Part shown: positions 25,175-38,045 of the stretch, piece after piece
Layout: every line of letters starts with the position of its first letter
Numbering within the stretch: position 1 is the first letter of the stretch
Assembly: GCA_950295325.1 (NCBI GenBank)
Contig: OX485804.1
Coordinates: 56,656,429 to 56,720,428 of the forward strand
DNA length: 64,000 bases
Reading direction: 5' to 3'
From: Polytrichum commune
Taxonomy: Eukaryota; Streptophyta; Polytrichopsida; Polytrichales; Polytrichaceae
The notes under the pieces: generated by a model
Databases searched by the model: none
The model's input: only the letters and a program-made list of their open reading frames with translations
What the model was told of the DNA's origin: nothing
Translations under genes and position numbers: made by a program

Positions 25175-28100
25175 ATGTCGACGAGATTGGTGTGTAGGCC
25201 GCCCGCACATTTGTACAAGAGTTACAACCTGGCTGCGGTGATGGAGGGGGAGGGATGCGGAATCCGAAACAAGGTGCGATCGCACACCGAATGCAGGTGG
25301 GGGGAGGCCATGGACCCCAGCCTCTGGAGTCGCCTGCCGCTTGAAGTCAAGGCCCGAATCTACTTGAAGCTTCCCACCAGGTGACTTCCTGTGATTGTTA
25401 TAAGTACATAACATCACTCAAGGCGCGTTTACACCCGACTACTTGAGTGCTTGTGGTTGTAACGTTGTAATTTTCTTCATTTTACACATGCTCTAGGTGT
25501 AGTTTAAGAGTGGATTTGATCTCAATTGTTGTCGTTCCTATTGGTGCAATCCCGTGGAGTGGAGACCAGCACTTCATGGATTTTGGTGGAAAGTTTGTAT
25601 GAGAGTAGTTGCCTTTGATAAATCCTCTCCCATATGCCTTGGCCTTGAAGTTCTGTCTCAGTGCCCATGGGTAACTACAAACAAAATTGAACCAAAGAAA
25701 CTATACTACAACCATCGCAATTACTCCCAACTGCACCTTGTACCGTAGATGGGCCAGTAATAGTAGTTGTGGTTGTGGTTTTCATCAATGCAACTAATCG
25801 CTCCTTATTTTTCAAAAACATACCAAAGAAAACCATCAACCATCGGGATGGTAGTAGTGTGTCAACCTCCTTTCAACCTAGTACTCAGAAGCTTATTCAT
25901 TTTCCAGTAAACTATACTCCCTCCCTTCCATTCACTTGAGATAAGCTGAAAATTGAATCAAGGTTGAGTTGCAGCCTGCAAGTCTTTTATTATGAAATAA
26001 AAGTGGAGTCAACTAAACTGATTCCCAGGGAAAGACGAGAGACTCTCCCCACTTAAAAATTTGGTGGACTTGACTTCTCCAACATGTATATCATATGAAG
26101 TGCTTAGAATGACATATCATAAAAAGCATAATTAGCTTAAAAACATCACAGTTGTTGCCGGAGGAGTGGTGGAAGAGCCTTGCATTGCAAGTGAGATAAG
26201 AGTTGGTGGGTGGGGCCAGGTTGTTGGGGGCGCAAGAGTGGCGGTGGACGGGTGGGGTGCTGCGGAAGCTGATGGCAAGCAGGAAGTGGAGCACACGGTC
26301 GGCCAAAGACCAGAGCTTCTTCCCCATCATCGTCCATGATCGCTTCGAGAGGTGGCTCTGTGCCTATTCAAGACCTGGGTATGGTGTGCACTTGAATAAT
26401 GATAACCTACAATTGTTGCACTTCTTTCGATTCTTTCAACCTTGGCTAATACGGAAATCGTGGGGCAAGGGTGGGAGGAAATGCTTGCAGGGGCGTCTCC
26501 CAGTGTCCGGGGAGATTTTTGGGCATAATCGGTCAAAAGTCTAGTGTTTCCAAGTCCGACCCAACAGGTTACATGTGGTGATCTTTCGGTTTTTCTTCAC
26601 TAATTTGAGGTATATTCCGTAGATTCCTAGCAAATGATGGGGTAATTTTCCTGAAGTCTTCAACTTCAACCGCTTACTTCTCAAACTCGACCGGTTCATC
26701 TGTTACTAGCGGTCGGTTCTCCCCGTACATTGGCGTTTACACACGACTACGAGAGTGTTTGTTCTTGTTGTTCAGGCGTGGCACAACTACAATTCTGTTG
26801 TTCACACACAAGGCGTCACTGAGGTAGGAGCACCTTGAACCAAGACAACCCCAAACCTCGAAATCTTGCGTATATATTGATTATGAGAATGTTCACCTTG
26901 TGAACATCAAGCCTCCCTCACATTACTGAGTGACAACATAGTTTTTACTTCACAAATTTGTATTTAATCTCATACTGGGGGGACTTACAATACACCTGGT
27001 TTTTGTTTTCCAACTTGTGTATTATTATTTTTGGTTCATATGGCTATCACATGTATGCCAAACACCTTAATTTCTCGGTTTAAGGTGCTCTTACCTTAAT
27101 TGTAATCGAAGAGTAGATTTAACCTCAATTAATGTTCTTCATAATTACTCATAGCTCAAGTGGTTGTGCATCAGTTGTGCTTGTTGTCTAGGCCTACCTT
27201 CAACCAAAAGTACCATGTTTCTTATTTACTCACACAAGGTGTAGTTGTAGTTGAAGAGTGGATAGGATCTCAATTATCAGGCAATTATGGCTCATTATAA
27301 TAACACACAACTTATTCAAGTGGATATGCTTGTTGTTCGGGCTTTACATCAATCAAAACCATAATCTATTTTGTTTGTTTACACACATTGGGTGTAGTTG
27401 TATTTGAAAAGTGGATTTGATCTCAATGGTCGTCCTTTTTATTGGTGTTGTCCATGAAGTGGAGACAAAACATTTGATGCATTTTAGTGCATATTATATC
27501 TAAAAGTAATTATCTCCTAGGAATGTACATTCATGTTTTGGCCTTGAAGCTCTCTCCAGTGGGTCACATAGTGTACAATTAATATAAAACAAAAAACAAG
27601 CAAACTACAACCATCACAATCCACCCTCAACTATGTCTTGTATCATATACATGATTCACATATGATAACTTAATAAAGCAAAAGTTTTTATGCTTGTGGT
27701 TGTCACCAATGCACTTTATCCCTCTTTATCACTTAGAAAACAAGCCAAAGAAAATCAATTACAATCATCAACCACCATGGTTGTTATTGTGTGAAATCAG
27801 CCCTTGAGTCCGATAGACTAAATTTGTGTAGAAATTGAGATGATTTTTATGAAACCTAAAGCAAACTCAAAATTAAACGTGGACGCAGTGCTCCATCATC
27901 ATATGACTGGAGTTGGCTAATGTTGCCTTCATTGGCATTCCTTCCACGCGATGTGAATGACATATTGGCGAGCGCGGGCGGGCTTCTCTTTGTCGAGGGT
28001 GGCAAACAACCAAGAACCCATAACAATTACGACAACCCACCATACCTTTGCGACTGGGACTTCAACTATGAGGCACAATCGATCTTGTGTGTGTGCAATC

Positions 28101-29786
28101 CCCTCACTGAAGAATTCAACATCCTACCTCCATTGACTAAGAACTTACAAAATAAGGTACTTCTACACACAACAAAAAAATAAGCCTAGATGGGTCTTGT
28201 TCCATTTGTGGTCATTAGTGCCGTGATGGAGCCTTGTCGATGTTTAGAAAATGATTAACAACAATTAGCGAGAGCACGGGCCAATGATGGTTATGGAAGC
28301 AAGAAATATTAAGGGTAAGAGAACTAGGGTAGTGATATATCAAGCCAAGATTGACATGTATGCATTTCTTTGACAATCATGATCAAAATGCACAAGATAG
28401 GAAGGAAAAGGGAGAGTTACAAGGAGCAAGAGAGGAAAGAGGAAATGATGGGAGGTAGGGAAGGTGGATTTTACTTGTTTCTATTAGTCTAATATACATA
28501 TATGTAGTCATTTCCCTAATAATGTGAATTTGTTATTTATTTTAGGCTCTTCAATATTCAAACCTTTTGGGTGTGAGATTTTTAAGTATGGACCTAAGAA
28601 ATGACACCAATGAGAAATCCAAAGTGCTCAAAATTTGTCATTTCTTTTAGGCTCTTCAATATTCAAACACTGCGGGCAACCTAATACTTGATCATCCAGT
28701 AATAAGAAATATATTCTTCACTTTTGATAAATGAATAGAATATTCATAGGAGAACTCCAGATAATCATGTGAAAAATTAAGGCTAGAGCCTCGGTTTGGA
28801 TTAGGTAATCATCTCATACTAATTGACGCATGGTTTAATATCATAGGACATTCAGTGGCAGTGGGTGCACGGCTAAACATGTCTGTTTTAGAACCGCTCT
28901 ACCTTATCTTAGAATTCGATGTCTATGAAAGACTTTCCAAAGAGCAATGGAAGTTTTAAAGATATGAGCAAGAAGATGGTTTGAGAGCTCCACTTTTTTG
29001 TGGCAGGTGTGTCGCATGGACATGAGCCCCGGAAATGACAGGAGTTACTTGATCACCGTGGTGGGAACCCAGACAAGCGAGGGAGTGTCGCAAGGCCGAA
29101 TGCACACGGAGGAGATCGTCGTGGCCATTTACGACTCGCAAGCTCGGAAGGGAGAGTGGGTGTTCTGGCAAGGCAAGGGAGGGTTACGCACGCACACGAA
29201 TTCACGCCAATTCAGTTGCTTGGCGCTCGCAAACGGAGTGTTGTACGTTGCGGGGGAGGAGAAATGGGGGGGTCACTGGCACGCCAGGATCATGGCCTTC
29301 AACTTGCACGCATCTTCATGGGACGTGCGCAGCTTCCTTCCGAACTACGAGCCGCCTCGTGTTGTGGAGTGCGATGGAAACGCGTATGCAGTTTCTCGAG
29401 ATTACAACGGCAGCGCGAATCATAACACCAGCAACGTTGTTGTGCAGCGATCACAGGCGACGAATCCCGTAAGGCTCGTCGTGTTCCTTATCACGCCGAC
29501 GCCAGGGCCAGCATGTTGTCGGGACGTAGGGTTCCGGTTCGCAGAGCAAGCATGCATGCCTGATTGGATGTTCAACCTCCTGTTTGCCGGCAACTTGACG
29601 GGGGAATACGAGTGTCGGGCGGGGTTGGGGTCGATCTGTTTCTTCTCGCCGGGGTTCAACGATGTCGTGGGCTTTCTTGACATCTCCAAGAACAAGTGGC
29701 AGTGGACACAGTATCCTTACATGGAGAGAGGGGTGAGTAAGCTAGTAGACTGTGTGTGGAGGCCGTCGTTAACAATCAGACCATGA
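25175..29786 (+). CDS. F-box protein with kelch-like C-terminal domain (four exons)
   Basis: Predicted exons are 25175-25380, 26220-26378, 27889-28156 and 29007-29786. All junctions are GT/AG, the phases agree across the three introns, and the sum is 1413 bp (470 residues plus stop). Exon 1 ends in the first half of an F-box (SLWSRLPLEVKARIYLKLPT, about residues 49-68), the segment that docks to SKP1 in SCF ubiquitin ligases. Exon 2 carries LLGAQEWRW, which fits the second half. Exon 3 has LPSLAFLPRDVNDILASAGG and VCNPLTEEFNILPPL. Exon 4 has propeller-like strands such as FSCLALANGVLYVAG and DVVGFLDISKNKWQW. By family this should be a substrate receptor for protein ubiquitination; its target is unknown. 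An inner ATG at 25310 (GCCATGGAC context, giving MDPSLW) may be the real start. Introns contain a MITE and duplicated segments. Codon use is GC-richer than the flanks, and the frame looks intact. Confidence 0.8.
26501..26732 (+). mobile_element. hAT-like MITE family A inside F-box intron 2
   Basis: This 232-bp element has CAGTGTCCGGGGAGA at the left end and TCTCCCCGTACATTG at the right, as inverted repeats. The flanking 8-mers GCGTCTCC (26493-26500) and GCGTTTAC (26733-26740) match at 6 of 8 positions. The body is collinear with the copies at 20723 and 60980. It begins 122 bp after the predicted donor at 26379 and does not touch an exon. Confidence 0.85.
26733..27800 (+). repeat. Repeated segments in F-box intron 2, related to intron 1
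   Basis: The phrase GTAGTT-GAAGAGTGGAT-TGATCTCAATT recurs near 27114, 27256 and 27409, and also in intron 1 near 25508. CGTTTACACNCGACTAC appears in intron 1 (about 25428) and intron 2 (about 26734). The segment around TTGGTG-TGTCCATGAAGTGGAGAC near 27445 has a counterpart near 25535. The intron has therefore grown by duplication of intronic sequence with a spacing of about 145-155 bp. Confidence 0.6.
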
Positions 29787-29810
29787 GATCCAATTGAACC
29801 ACACATATAG

Positions 29811-29960
29811 TGCACCCACACTTACTGGAGCATGCCACTGTGAGTGTTCCTACCAACACTAGTTACATCCAGTGGTCCTCACTGGTTAAACCAACTCTAA
29901 AATCGGTCTTGTTTGAAAGGAGCCGTTCGTTACTCGCCCACACCAGTAAGTGTGGGCATG
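29811..29960. repeat. Inverted repeat of about 20 bp arms, MITE-like
   Basis: TGCACCCACACTTACTGG at the left is mirrored by CCAGTAAGTGTGGGCATG at the right, 150 bp end to end, starting 25 bp after the F-box stop codon. I could not establish a target duplication, so it may be a small MITE or simply a long 3'-UTR hairpin. Confidence 0.5.
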
Positions 29961-31390
29961 TTAATAGACGACTTCGCATAATCTATTCATGAACCTTAAA
30001 CCTTCAAGAGTTACCACAAGTTTTTTGCACACCTAGAACGAGGTTGCTCAGGCCTCTTTCTTTACCTCTTTTGAGAAGTTCTCTTTTGGAACATCATGGT
30101 GAACACTTCAATTCGGAAGTCAAACATCTGACAAATTTACCAAGTCATGTGTCAAATTTATCCAATTTTGTCATTGTTCCCAACGTTGCCATCAAAATAG
30201 AATGCATGTCCTGATTAAGTTTTGGGTTTTTCCTATCTGATAGGTGACCAGATGGAACTAAATTCAGGTGATTAAAAGAAATCAACACAATGAATATCTG
30301 TAAGACACAATGTGAAAAAATTATGTTGTAATTGGGTCCAAAACGTTGGAAGCCAACCCTAGTAAGTTCCTCATTAAAACATTGAGATTTATGGTTATGA
30401 CTAAATTTTTAAGTTTCTACTTCCCAAAACATTGCAGGAAGACCAAAAGAATTCTATGTATATGTGATGTATGGATGTGATCCTTTGAATATAACTCACA
30501 CTTGTCTTGTATATTGATGGTTCTCAACAAATATCTAGAAGATGAGATTTTATGACATATCTTGAGAAATAGTTTTCCCCTAAGGATTTTAAAAGTTGAG
30601 TGAGGGATAACATGTTCTCTCATCCTAGGATCATAATCTTTGCTTTTTGTAATCCCATTTTAGAATAAGCATAACATCAATAAGCCTCATGCTCCCTCAG
30701 CATTCCTAATGAAAAGATGCCAACACAATACTAAACATTTTGGGACTTTTGGGAGTCCCAAAATTTGGAAAAGGTATACTTTGGCCATATGGGAACATGG
30801 GAATGTGCTTGAGAACAAGCTTGTAGGAATGTGTGCAGTTGGTGATTTATGGATATGACCAATCAAGGAATTGTGGTAATACTTGCATCCATGTTGGCCT
30901 TCATAGTATGCATCATGTCCACATCTTACATACAGAAATAATAATATTCAATATTAGTTTAATATACAACACTACACAGTAGATATGTGAACAAATGCAT
31001 GACACATCTTTGAGAAGCCTTTCATTAAGGTTGTGTATACACCACACATGGAGAAATGTTATTTGTTGCAATATGCACGTAAAACAAGTCTTAGAATTTG
31101 AACAAAAAATATTTCATGTAACCCTAACTAAGATGGCCGTGTCAACGACTTTTGGAGAAAATTGCATTTAGTAATAATGGGAAAAAGCTAGTTAACTTTT
31201 GTCAATGTGGTCCACCCTATCAACTAACAAAAAACAACGAGAAAATTTGTTTCGTCTAATTCCTACTGCCTTATGTATTTCCAAGTCTTTGATCACTGGG
31301 AAGGGTGTCCACGCGCTAGACATCTACCGGTTGCATGGCCACGGCCTATTGTGCACTAGAGTTGGGAACGCCCGCCTCAACCACCCTCCA
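29961..31390. other. Spacer, one strong hairpin
   Basis: No gene is seen. TTTTGGGACT and AGTCCCAAAA at 30738-30763 form a perfect 10-bp stem around a 6-base loop. The rest is AT-rich and featureless. Confidence 0.4.
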
Positions 31391-31399
31391 TCCACACTC

Positions 31400-33150
31400 T
31401 TGTGTTGAACAACAACAAATATTATCTTTGGCAAATCCAATTTGCTCTAGTGGAATAGTAACCTTTAGGGGCTCAACATCTTGATGTTCTGGCACAAGCC
31501 AAGCTACCAAGATGTAATCGATTGGTTGCCAGTCAGGAATGGAGTATTTCAAGTCACATTTCCATTTGAAATTGGGGTTTGAATCCCACCCATTCTATTT
31601 CTTCGATAGGTCTTTAGCAATTGAAATGGGAGTGAACCACTAATATACAAGAATTTGTCGTGGATGCTATCCTGTAACCACCAAGTTAGGTGGAGACAAA
31701 GCACAACAAACCCAAATAGGTCTAACTATATCTTGTTCTTGGGGACGCAATATGAGAAAATGCCCCTCATCTTCATTATCGGCAATGCAGAAAGTATGTG
31801 CGGGACGAAGGTTTGATGGACCAACATATTGGTCATCCAGTTGATGCTCTTCCCGAAGCTCTCCATTATGCAAGAAATGATGCTTGTTTGCTTCAATTCT
31901 ACTCCGTGACCAAAATCCCTCTTTTTGTTTCAATCCCACAGTGTATACATCTATGAGAGGTGTTTCTAATGCCTCCTTCACCCCTATCCAATATTGCAAA
32001 AGTTGCCCATGTGAACCCATATACAGTCCAGACATGTCGTGGTCACATATTGATTGCCAATAGTGAATGAACCCTTGCAAACCCACAACAACATCTTTTA
32101 GTTTAGCCGTACCTCCAGGTCTTGCAGGATAGGGGTCCCCGGGTAAAATACATGGTTCCCCTTTTATATTAGATTTCCACATCAATATCCCTCTTTGGGC
32201 AACCACTCGTCATGCGTACTAAGCACTTTATATTGCATAACATGCCAACCATCATCTTAGACACATAATCTAAATTGTTGGGTTTTCATGTGCCCAATGA
32301 GTTTGCCCTTATCATCAAAAATATACTCACTAACAAAGGCCCTCCAATCAAGAAATTCCTCTATCATATGTGGGATGACAAGAACCTTTTTCATATCCAT
32401 ATACGATTTCATGAAGGGAAAATGGGCATATCTCTCATCTCTATGTCCATGAGTCATCATGCATGTTACAGAAAGTGAAAGTTTCGTAAACATATCAATA
32501 TCTTTGTTCTTAGAAGCAAAACTAGGAGAGGTAGTTTTACCATGGTCCATTTTGTCATGAATGATAGTCAACACCTTCCCGGGATGTTCAATTGAAAGAG
32601 CCCTCATGCAACGGTATGCATTATGAGCATATTCTTGTTGCGCTTGGTGTTTTTTCAACTGTTTTTAAAAACCAGTGTAGGTGGTTGAACCTTTGATATG
32701 TGAAGAATAATTATGGCAAGCAAATCACACTTCCCACAACGAACAAAATTGTCACCAACATTTTTTTCACGTAGTGCTTAAAGTAATTATTCCGAATTTT
32801 GTTCAAAGTCGAAAGAGAGATTGGTAGCAAATCAAATTTGTTATTCATTTGCAAAGACGCAAGAGATGTACAACATTAGTAACACGTCCAACAAACATCA
32901 ATTCATGAGCCGGATTGGTACCATAACAATGAACCATCCATCTTATGTTGATTGAACGAAACTTACAGCAAGTGGATAAGTCAACTATATCATATGTTTA
33001 CCTCGTTGATTGTAACCAAAAATTTCTTTCATTTTGTTCTACGAGGTAAGACCATTTCAACAACACATGTACCATTTGGCAAAGTGCGGGCATTGTTAGG
33101 CATCATGTCTATTGGAATCAATAGGAGATAAGATTGCACAAGCATAGATA
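31400..33150 (-). pseudogene. Degraded DNA-transposase-like gene (DKMDH family)
   Basis: Read on the minus strand from about 33100 down, pieces appear in order. A zinc-type motif DNFVRCGKCDLL lies near 32730. The long frame 32658-32257 contains IIHDKMDHGKTTSPSF and VTCMMTHGHRDERYAHF. The frame 32206-31667 contains GGTAKLKDVVVGLQGFIHYW, a GFWSRSR motif, YVGPSNLRPAHTF and IVRPIWVCCAL. A tail frame near 31552-31400 contains IPDWQPIDYILVAWL. I recall the same motif order from repetitive, transposase-like proteins of seed-free plants, where the DKMDH and HGH blocks belong to the catalytic half. At least three frame changes and a missing N-terminal part make it non-functional. No terminal repeats were found. 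Family naming is uncertain. Confidence 0.5.
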
Positions 33151-34239
33151 CCTATGCAAAGGCATATGAACTATGCTTGGAGTGAGATGATCTCATGCTC
33201 TCCTTGCTTTGCCTTTTATTGTTTTTCTTCTCTTCATTGGTTCACACAAATAATATGGGATAACTCATATCCCTCTTCGGACTAGCATGGTAGCCAAATT
33301 CTAACCTTATTTTTTCTCATGTTTCTCTTTATATTTTTATTGACTACGAGCAATCTAACATTCGGCCAGGGATTCGTGGCACTCAAGTAAAGTCCTCAGG
33401 TAACAAAATTTGGATGAGTCCATCAAGAAGCTCAGATGGAGCTTCCTTTAGTGAAACACCTTTGAGTTGGCATGTAAGACCTATTTTCTCCCTCATAGCC
33501 ATTTTGTAAATATTAATTAGTTGGCAAGGGGCACTGATGTGGCCTTGGATGCTCTAAGCCTATTTTCTAACCTCCCATGAGTTATTTCCAAGGCCATGAT
33601 ATGGCTTTGAATTCCACATGGTTATTTTGATAAATATCGCAAGATATCAACGTGTGCAATATATAATTATGATGTGTTGTCATAGACATTTTTTTTTGTT
33701 CATAATTCATTTATTTTGCACGGATATGATTGCTCAAACTTTTGTAATATGTCAAAATAATATATCTCACCTTATGATAAATTGGTGAACTAAAAAAATT
33801 AATTCAATATTATTATTATTATTATAAAATGACATTTGTTTTTAAATAACTAATATATACCATGTGATGAGGATAAATTATAAAAATAATTCAGATAGGC
33901 TATAGTAAAAAACTTATGATTTTTTGAGTATATCCCATCCATAACGTTATCCCACAAGTCTAATTCCAAATAACATATCATTTATTTGTACCTTATATTA
34001 TATTACCTAAAAAAAATTGATATTTATATAATTATTTGTTATATGTTTTATATTCTATTTTCATTGTTTTATTTTTGTCATCTTATGAACACTTGCACTA
34101 ATCTATCATTAGAATGACAAAGTTAATTTTAAATGGTGAGTCACAAAAATATAACCTCTATGTTAATGAGGATTTTGTAATGTTTTAAACCTCCAAGTTA
34201 ATTATGTGCTTCATTGATGGTTTCACTTCTGGAATGACA
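33151..34239. other. AT-rich spacer with a possible LTR scrap
   Basis: GGGATTCGTGGCACTCAAG at about 33369 matches the start of the copia LTR copies near 34770 (reverse) and 41785, but similarity is lost within about 30 bp. Short TTA runs lie near 33810. There is no gene. Confidence 0.35.
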
Positions 34240-34775
34240 TCCCAATCAATTGCTTATTTACTAATTGGAAGTGCACATATATATTGGATTTTAGACCTTA
34301 AAGATTGAGTGCACTCAATATAGGATTTGTAGTCAAGTGGCCTTCAAGAATGCAAGGGCAATGTTTTTTTCAAAGTTGGGCAAGGCAGACAACAATTTTT
34401 GGTCGGGTTTAGAAAAATTATGAGGATTGCCCCAACCCGGATTTGATACCTCCGAAAGTTCGTGAGGGGGTATTTAACGTCCGCCCATGTTAATTTTTCT
34501 TTAAATTAACCGGATTAGTAGTGAGAGGTTGGCAACATATGATGCCCCCACTTGCTTCTATATGAGGCATTATTTACTTTTTATGTCTATACCCCTTTAT
34601 ATTGGTGCCTTAAGTATTAGATTATACTAGGATTTTTAAAACTACTAAAACTTGGTATTTTTGAAACCCTTGAGACAAGGAGCCGATGATGTATGGAAGT
34701 GTCTAGAGTGGTTCATCTCATCCGCAAAGATAAATGAACATCAGTGAGAATACATGAGTGCCACGAATCCCCGGC
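34240..34775 (-). mobile_element. Ty1/copia 3' LTR (minus orientation, approximate limits)
   Basis: Directly downstream, on the minus strand, of the copia RNase H end. In reverse complement it reads GGATTCGTGGCACTCATG, CATCGGCTCCTTGTCTCAAG and CAAGTGGGGGCATCATATG, then TTGCCAACC. The same blocks occur in order in the plus-strand piece at 41765-42300. The purine-rich stretch between the coding end and the LTR start is consistent with a polypurine tract. The inner boundary is an estimate. Confidence 0.55.
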
Positions 34776-35790
34776 TTCTAACATTCTACCTTCTACACTC
34801 CCATTTTGCAAGTAGCCAAAGGCTTCTAAATCCATTGTCTTTGTTAGTGTTTGATGCCTATCCTTTACAAGTGTTTTGGTTAGCACATCCTCTATCATTT
34901 CCTCTGTAGGATAATACTTTCAACATATCTCTTGGTTTTCTAGTTTCTCTCTAATGAAGTAATGTTGTACATTGATATGTTTGGTGCAAGAATGGTGTAT
35001 GGAATTCTTTGCAAGTGCTATGCATCCTTGATTATCACACATGATGAATGTTGATCCTTCTTGCACAATGCACATATCCCACATCCGCCAAAAGTTGCCG
35101 AAGCCAAACCGCTTCCTTAGTACAATGGCTAGTAGCCATGTACTCCGCCTCTGTTGTAGATAATGCAATGGTTGATTGTTTCTTGCATTTCCACGAAATG
35201 ACTCCAACGCCAACAAAAAAACACGTATCCCGTGGTGGATCGCCAATCGTTTACATCTCCTACCCAATCTGCATCACAAACCTCTTAAAAAAATATCCTT
35301 GCCTCCGAGGCATAATTTGAAGTCCAAAGTGCCCTTCAAATACCTCATGATGTGTTTTACAACCATCCAATGCGATGAACCGGCCTTCGACATGAATTGG
35401 CTTTACGTAGTTACTGCAAATGCAATATCGGCCCTCATGGCCACCATTTGCATACATAAGAGATCCTACTCCAGCCTTGTATGGGACACCTTTCATTTTC
35501 CTTTGCAAATTCATAAATTCCTCATCCAAAAGTTTTAACAATTTAGAATTCACATTGAACAGAGCTCCAACTGGTTTGCATTCTTCCATGTTAAAATGCT
35601 TGAGGATCTCTTCGATGTAGCTCTTTTCGTTCATGATAATGGTACAGGCTTCTCTATTCCTCTCAAATTCCACTCCTAGGCGATAATGCAATTCTCCGAG
35701 ATCACTCATCTCAAATTCCTTCTCGAGCTCCAATTCGAACATCTCAAGGGATCCACTTGATCTCGTGGAACCTCTCAAAGAGGATCCACT
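34713..35790 (-). pseudogene. Ty1/copia polyprotein C-terminal fragment (reverse transcriptase end and RNase H), frameshifted
   Basis: On the minus strand, frame 35778-35260 has KEFEMSDLGELHYRLGVEF, the conserved end of the copia reverse transcriptase, followed by YIEEILKHFNMEECKPV and the connection region (YKAGVGSLMYA). The next frame, 35267-34920, carries RNase H hallmarks (HINVQHYFIREKLENQ, preceded by [15 protein letters not shown]). The frame 34898-34713 holds DVLTKTLVKDRHQ, the typical last motif before the LTR. Gag, protease, integrase and most of the reverse transcriptase are absent, and the three parts are in different frames. It is a dead, 5'-truncated copy. Confidence 0.85.
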
Positions 35791-37572
35791 TGATCTTGTG
35801 AAAACCTCCCGAAGGTCCCTTCATCAAGTCAAAACTATTTCCTCCACATTTTTACACATAAATTTCATGGTATTGGAGAGCTACAAACTTAAGCTTAGTT
35901 CATGCACAGAGGCTTGCTTCATGTCATTCGAAACTAAATAATCATCCTTGAGTCATGGCTTAGAGGTTCCACTCGACTGAGTGGATCCGCGTGACATAAT
36001 ATCATGGTGACTGCACAAGTTTACAAAATAATGTTGTCCACAAGTGTGACCGTACAGTTGTACGGACATTGGTTGGTGCATACCCAACGGCAAGTGAAAA
36101 TCTGCACTAAATGGAACAACACCTTAAAAGAGGGCATTTACATCCAATGTTGGGACTAGCAGCAACAACAAACGTAGAGCTTTGGGGGGACACTGCAACA
36201 ATGAGCAAGAAAAGAGAAGTTGAAGGTATGAACCTTAAATACTTGTCTCAAGACGATTTGGTGGGATATTCCACAGACGGTCTGGTAAAAAAATTTGAAG
36301 GTTCTCTCCCTATTGTAAAAGGTCCTATCTTGAAGGACAAACGATAGTTTGGCAAGTTCAAGTAGTAAAGGATGATCGTTTGGCAAGCTGATGTGCTTTG
36401 TGGTTGATGGGAGTACTCCATCTATTCAATCTTTGACAAATGGCCAAATAGTTTTCCAAAGGGAAGAATGTTTATGAAGCTCATCTTTCAAGTAGTCCAA
36501 CAATGTTAGGTTGCATTATTGATTCTATATGAAGGATTTTTTTCACTCGAATAAAGTGGCCCATGCTAGAATTGGAGACTTTTGTGCAATCTCAAAAGAT
36601 TAAGATTCTCCACGTGTATTTGGGACTATCATAAGATGACTGCACAAAAAATAAAATAAAGCGTTTGGATTGGCTATTAGTGTGGCAAAATTGGGCTAAG
36701 AATGACGACATAATTAATGTAGGCAAATGGGAGGATGCTTTGAAGGTCTTTGATTCTTCAAATGAGATTAAATATGTGGAAGCGTGAAGGGGGGAGTGTG
36801 GTTTGCATTCTTTTGGTTGAATGTAGGCTCTAGTAAATATGTTTGTGCATACAAACTCATCGTCATGGTATGGTGTTTGTGTCGTCGGCATACTCGGTGT
36901 GGGAGGAATTAAGAAGATTATTTTATGCTAAATTCTTTGCGATTTTTTGAATGTGATGTTTGAAGGGAGAGTTTTCCCTATAGAAATGGGAAGCATGAGT
37001 GAAATTGAGTCGCAAAAGGCAATATTGCAGAAGTTGACAGACACAAATCATGCTGATTTGACATCTACAACTATTGAGATGGTGAGAATCACATCCCATC
37101 TATTGTTTAACATGATGATCATGAATTAGATTGTGTGGCGATGAAAACTGATCATCTTGAGAGCATTGTAATGATAATTGTTAAGTATCGATCGTACACC
37201 AAGCAAAAGCATTGGTCATCATGGATCAGGTAATAATTTAGAGCCTCATGATTCAAATCATTTATTCTATTCTAATATAGGTTTCTTTGAAGAATTTTGG
37301 ATCACAATTGATGGTTTTAATCACATGTAATGACCCCGTCGAAGTCTGAATGTGGGAAATATCAAGGAATATTTCATGAAATCATGTCAGTCCCACAAAA
37401 CAATGTTATGAATTTAAATAATGTTATGAAAAAAATCTTCATATGACAAACAAACTTGGGAGGTGCACATTAAGTGGGGTTATTAAAACACATGGGTGTA
37501 CTTAACTTGGGATTACATTTGACAATGGGCTACAAAATGTAGAGAGGATATCATTCATATAATATACAGTTA
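35791..37572. other. No gene recognised
   Basis: Frames of 60-99 codons occur, for example 36111-36347 on the plus strand, but I recognise none of them. A short direct repeat of GGATCCACTTGATCT lies at 35749 and 35779, at the edge of the copia fragment. Confidence 0.35.
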
Positions 37573-38045
37573 GATGAGGTTTAGGCAAGTGATTTACTAA
37601 GGCATGGGGGATGGTTTTAGGCACATTGTAGGACATGTGTACAATCTTGTAAATGGCTTGAAGTTTAGCAATTGGCCTGAAATTTGTAGGTCATGGTTTT
37701 TGGGGTTTGAGATTACGTTTTGCGTTCCAATATTTAATTTCTATTTTGAACATGAAAATTTATGTATATGTATGCTATAATGTTACTTTTTGATTTGGAT
37801 GTCTATGGATTGTATGGATTAAGATGAGGTTTAGGCAAGAGATTGTACTACGGTATGGGGGTTGATTTTAGACACATTGTACAACATCCATGCGATCTTG
37901 TGAAGGGCTCAAAGTTTAGTGATTGGCCTAAATTTTTTAGGTCATGGTTTGGGGTTTGAAATTAACTTTTGTTTTCCAATGTTTGTAATATAGTTTTTCA
38001 CATGAAACTTCATGTATATGTATGCTTTAATGTTACTCTTTAGTA
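37573..38045. repeat. Two-copy tandem repeat, 250-bp unit
   Basis: GATGAGGTTTAGGCAAG starts at 37573 and again at 37823. The following landmarks recur in order: TATGGGGG, TTTTAGRCACATTGTA, GGTCATGGTTT-GGGGTTTGA and TATGTATATGTATGCT, up to TAATGTTACT. The copies differ at many positions, so the duplication is old. It is noncoding. Confidence 0.75.
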
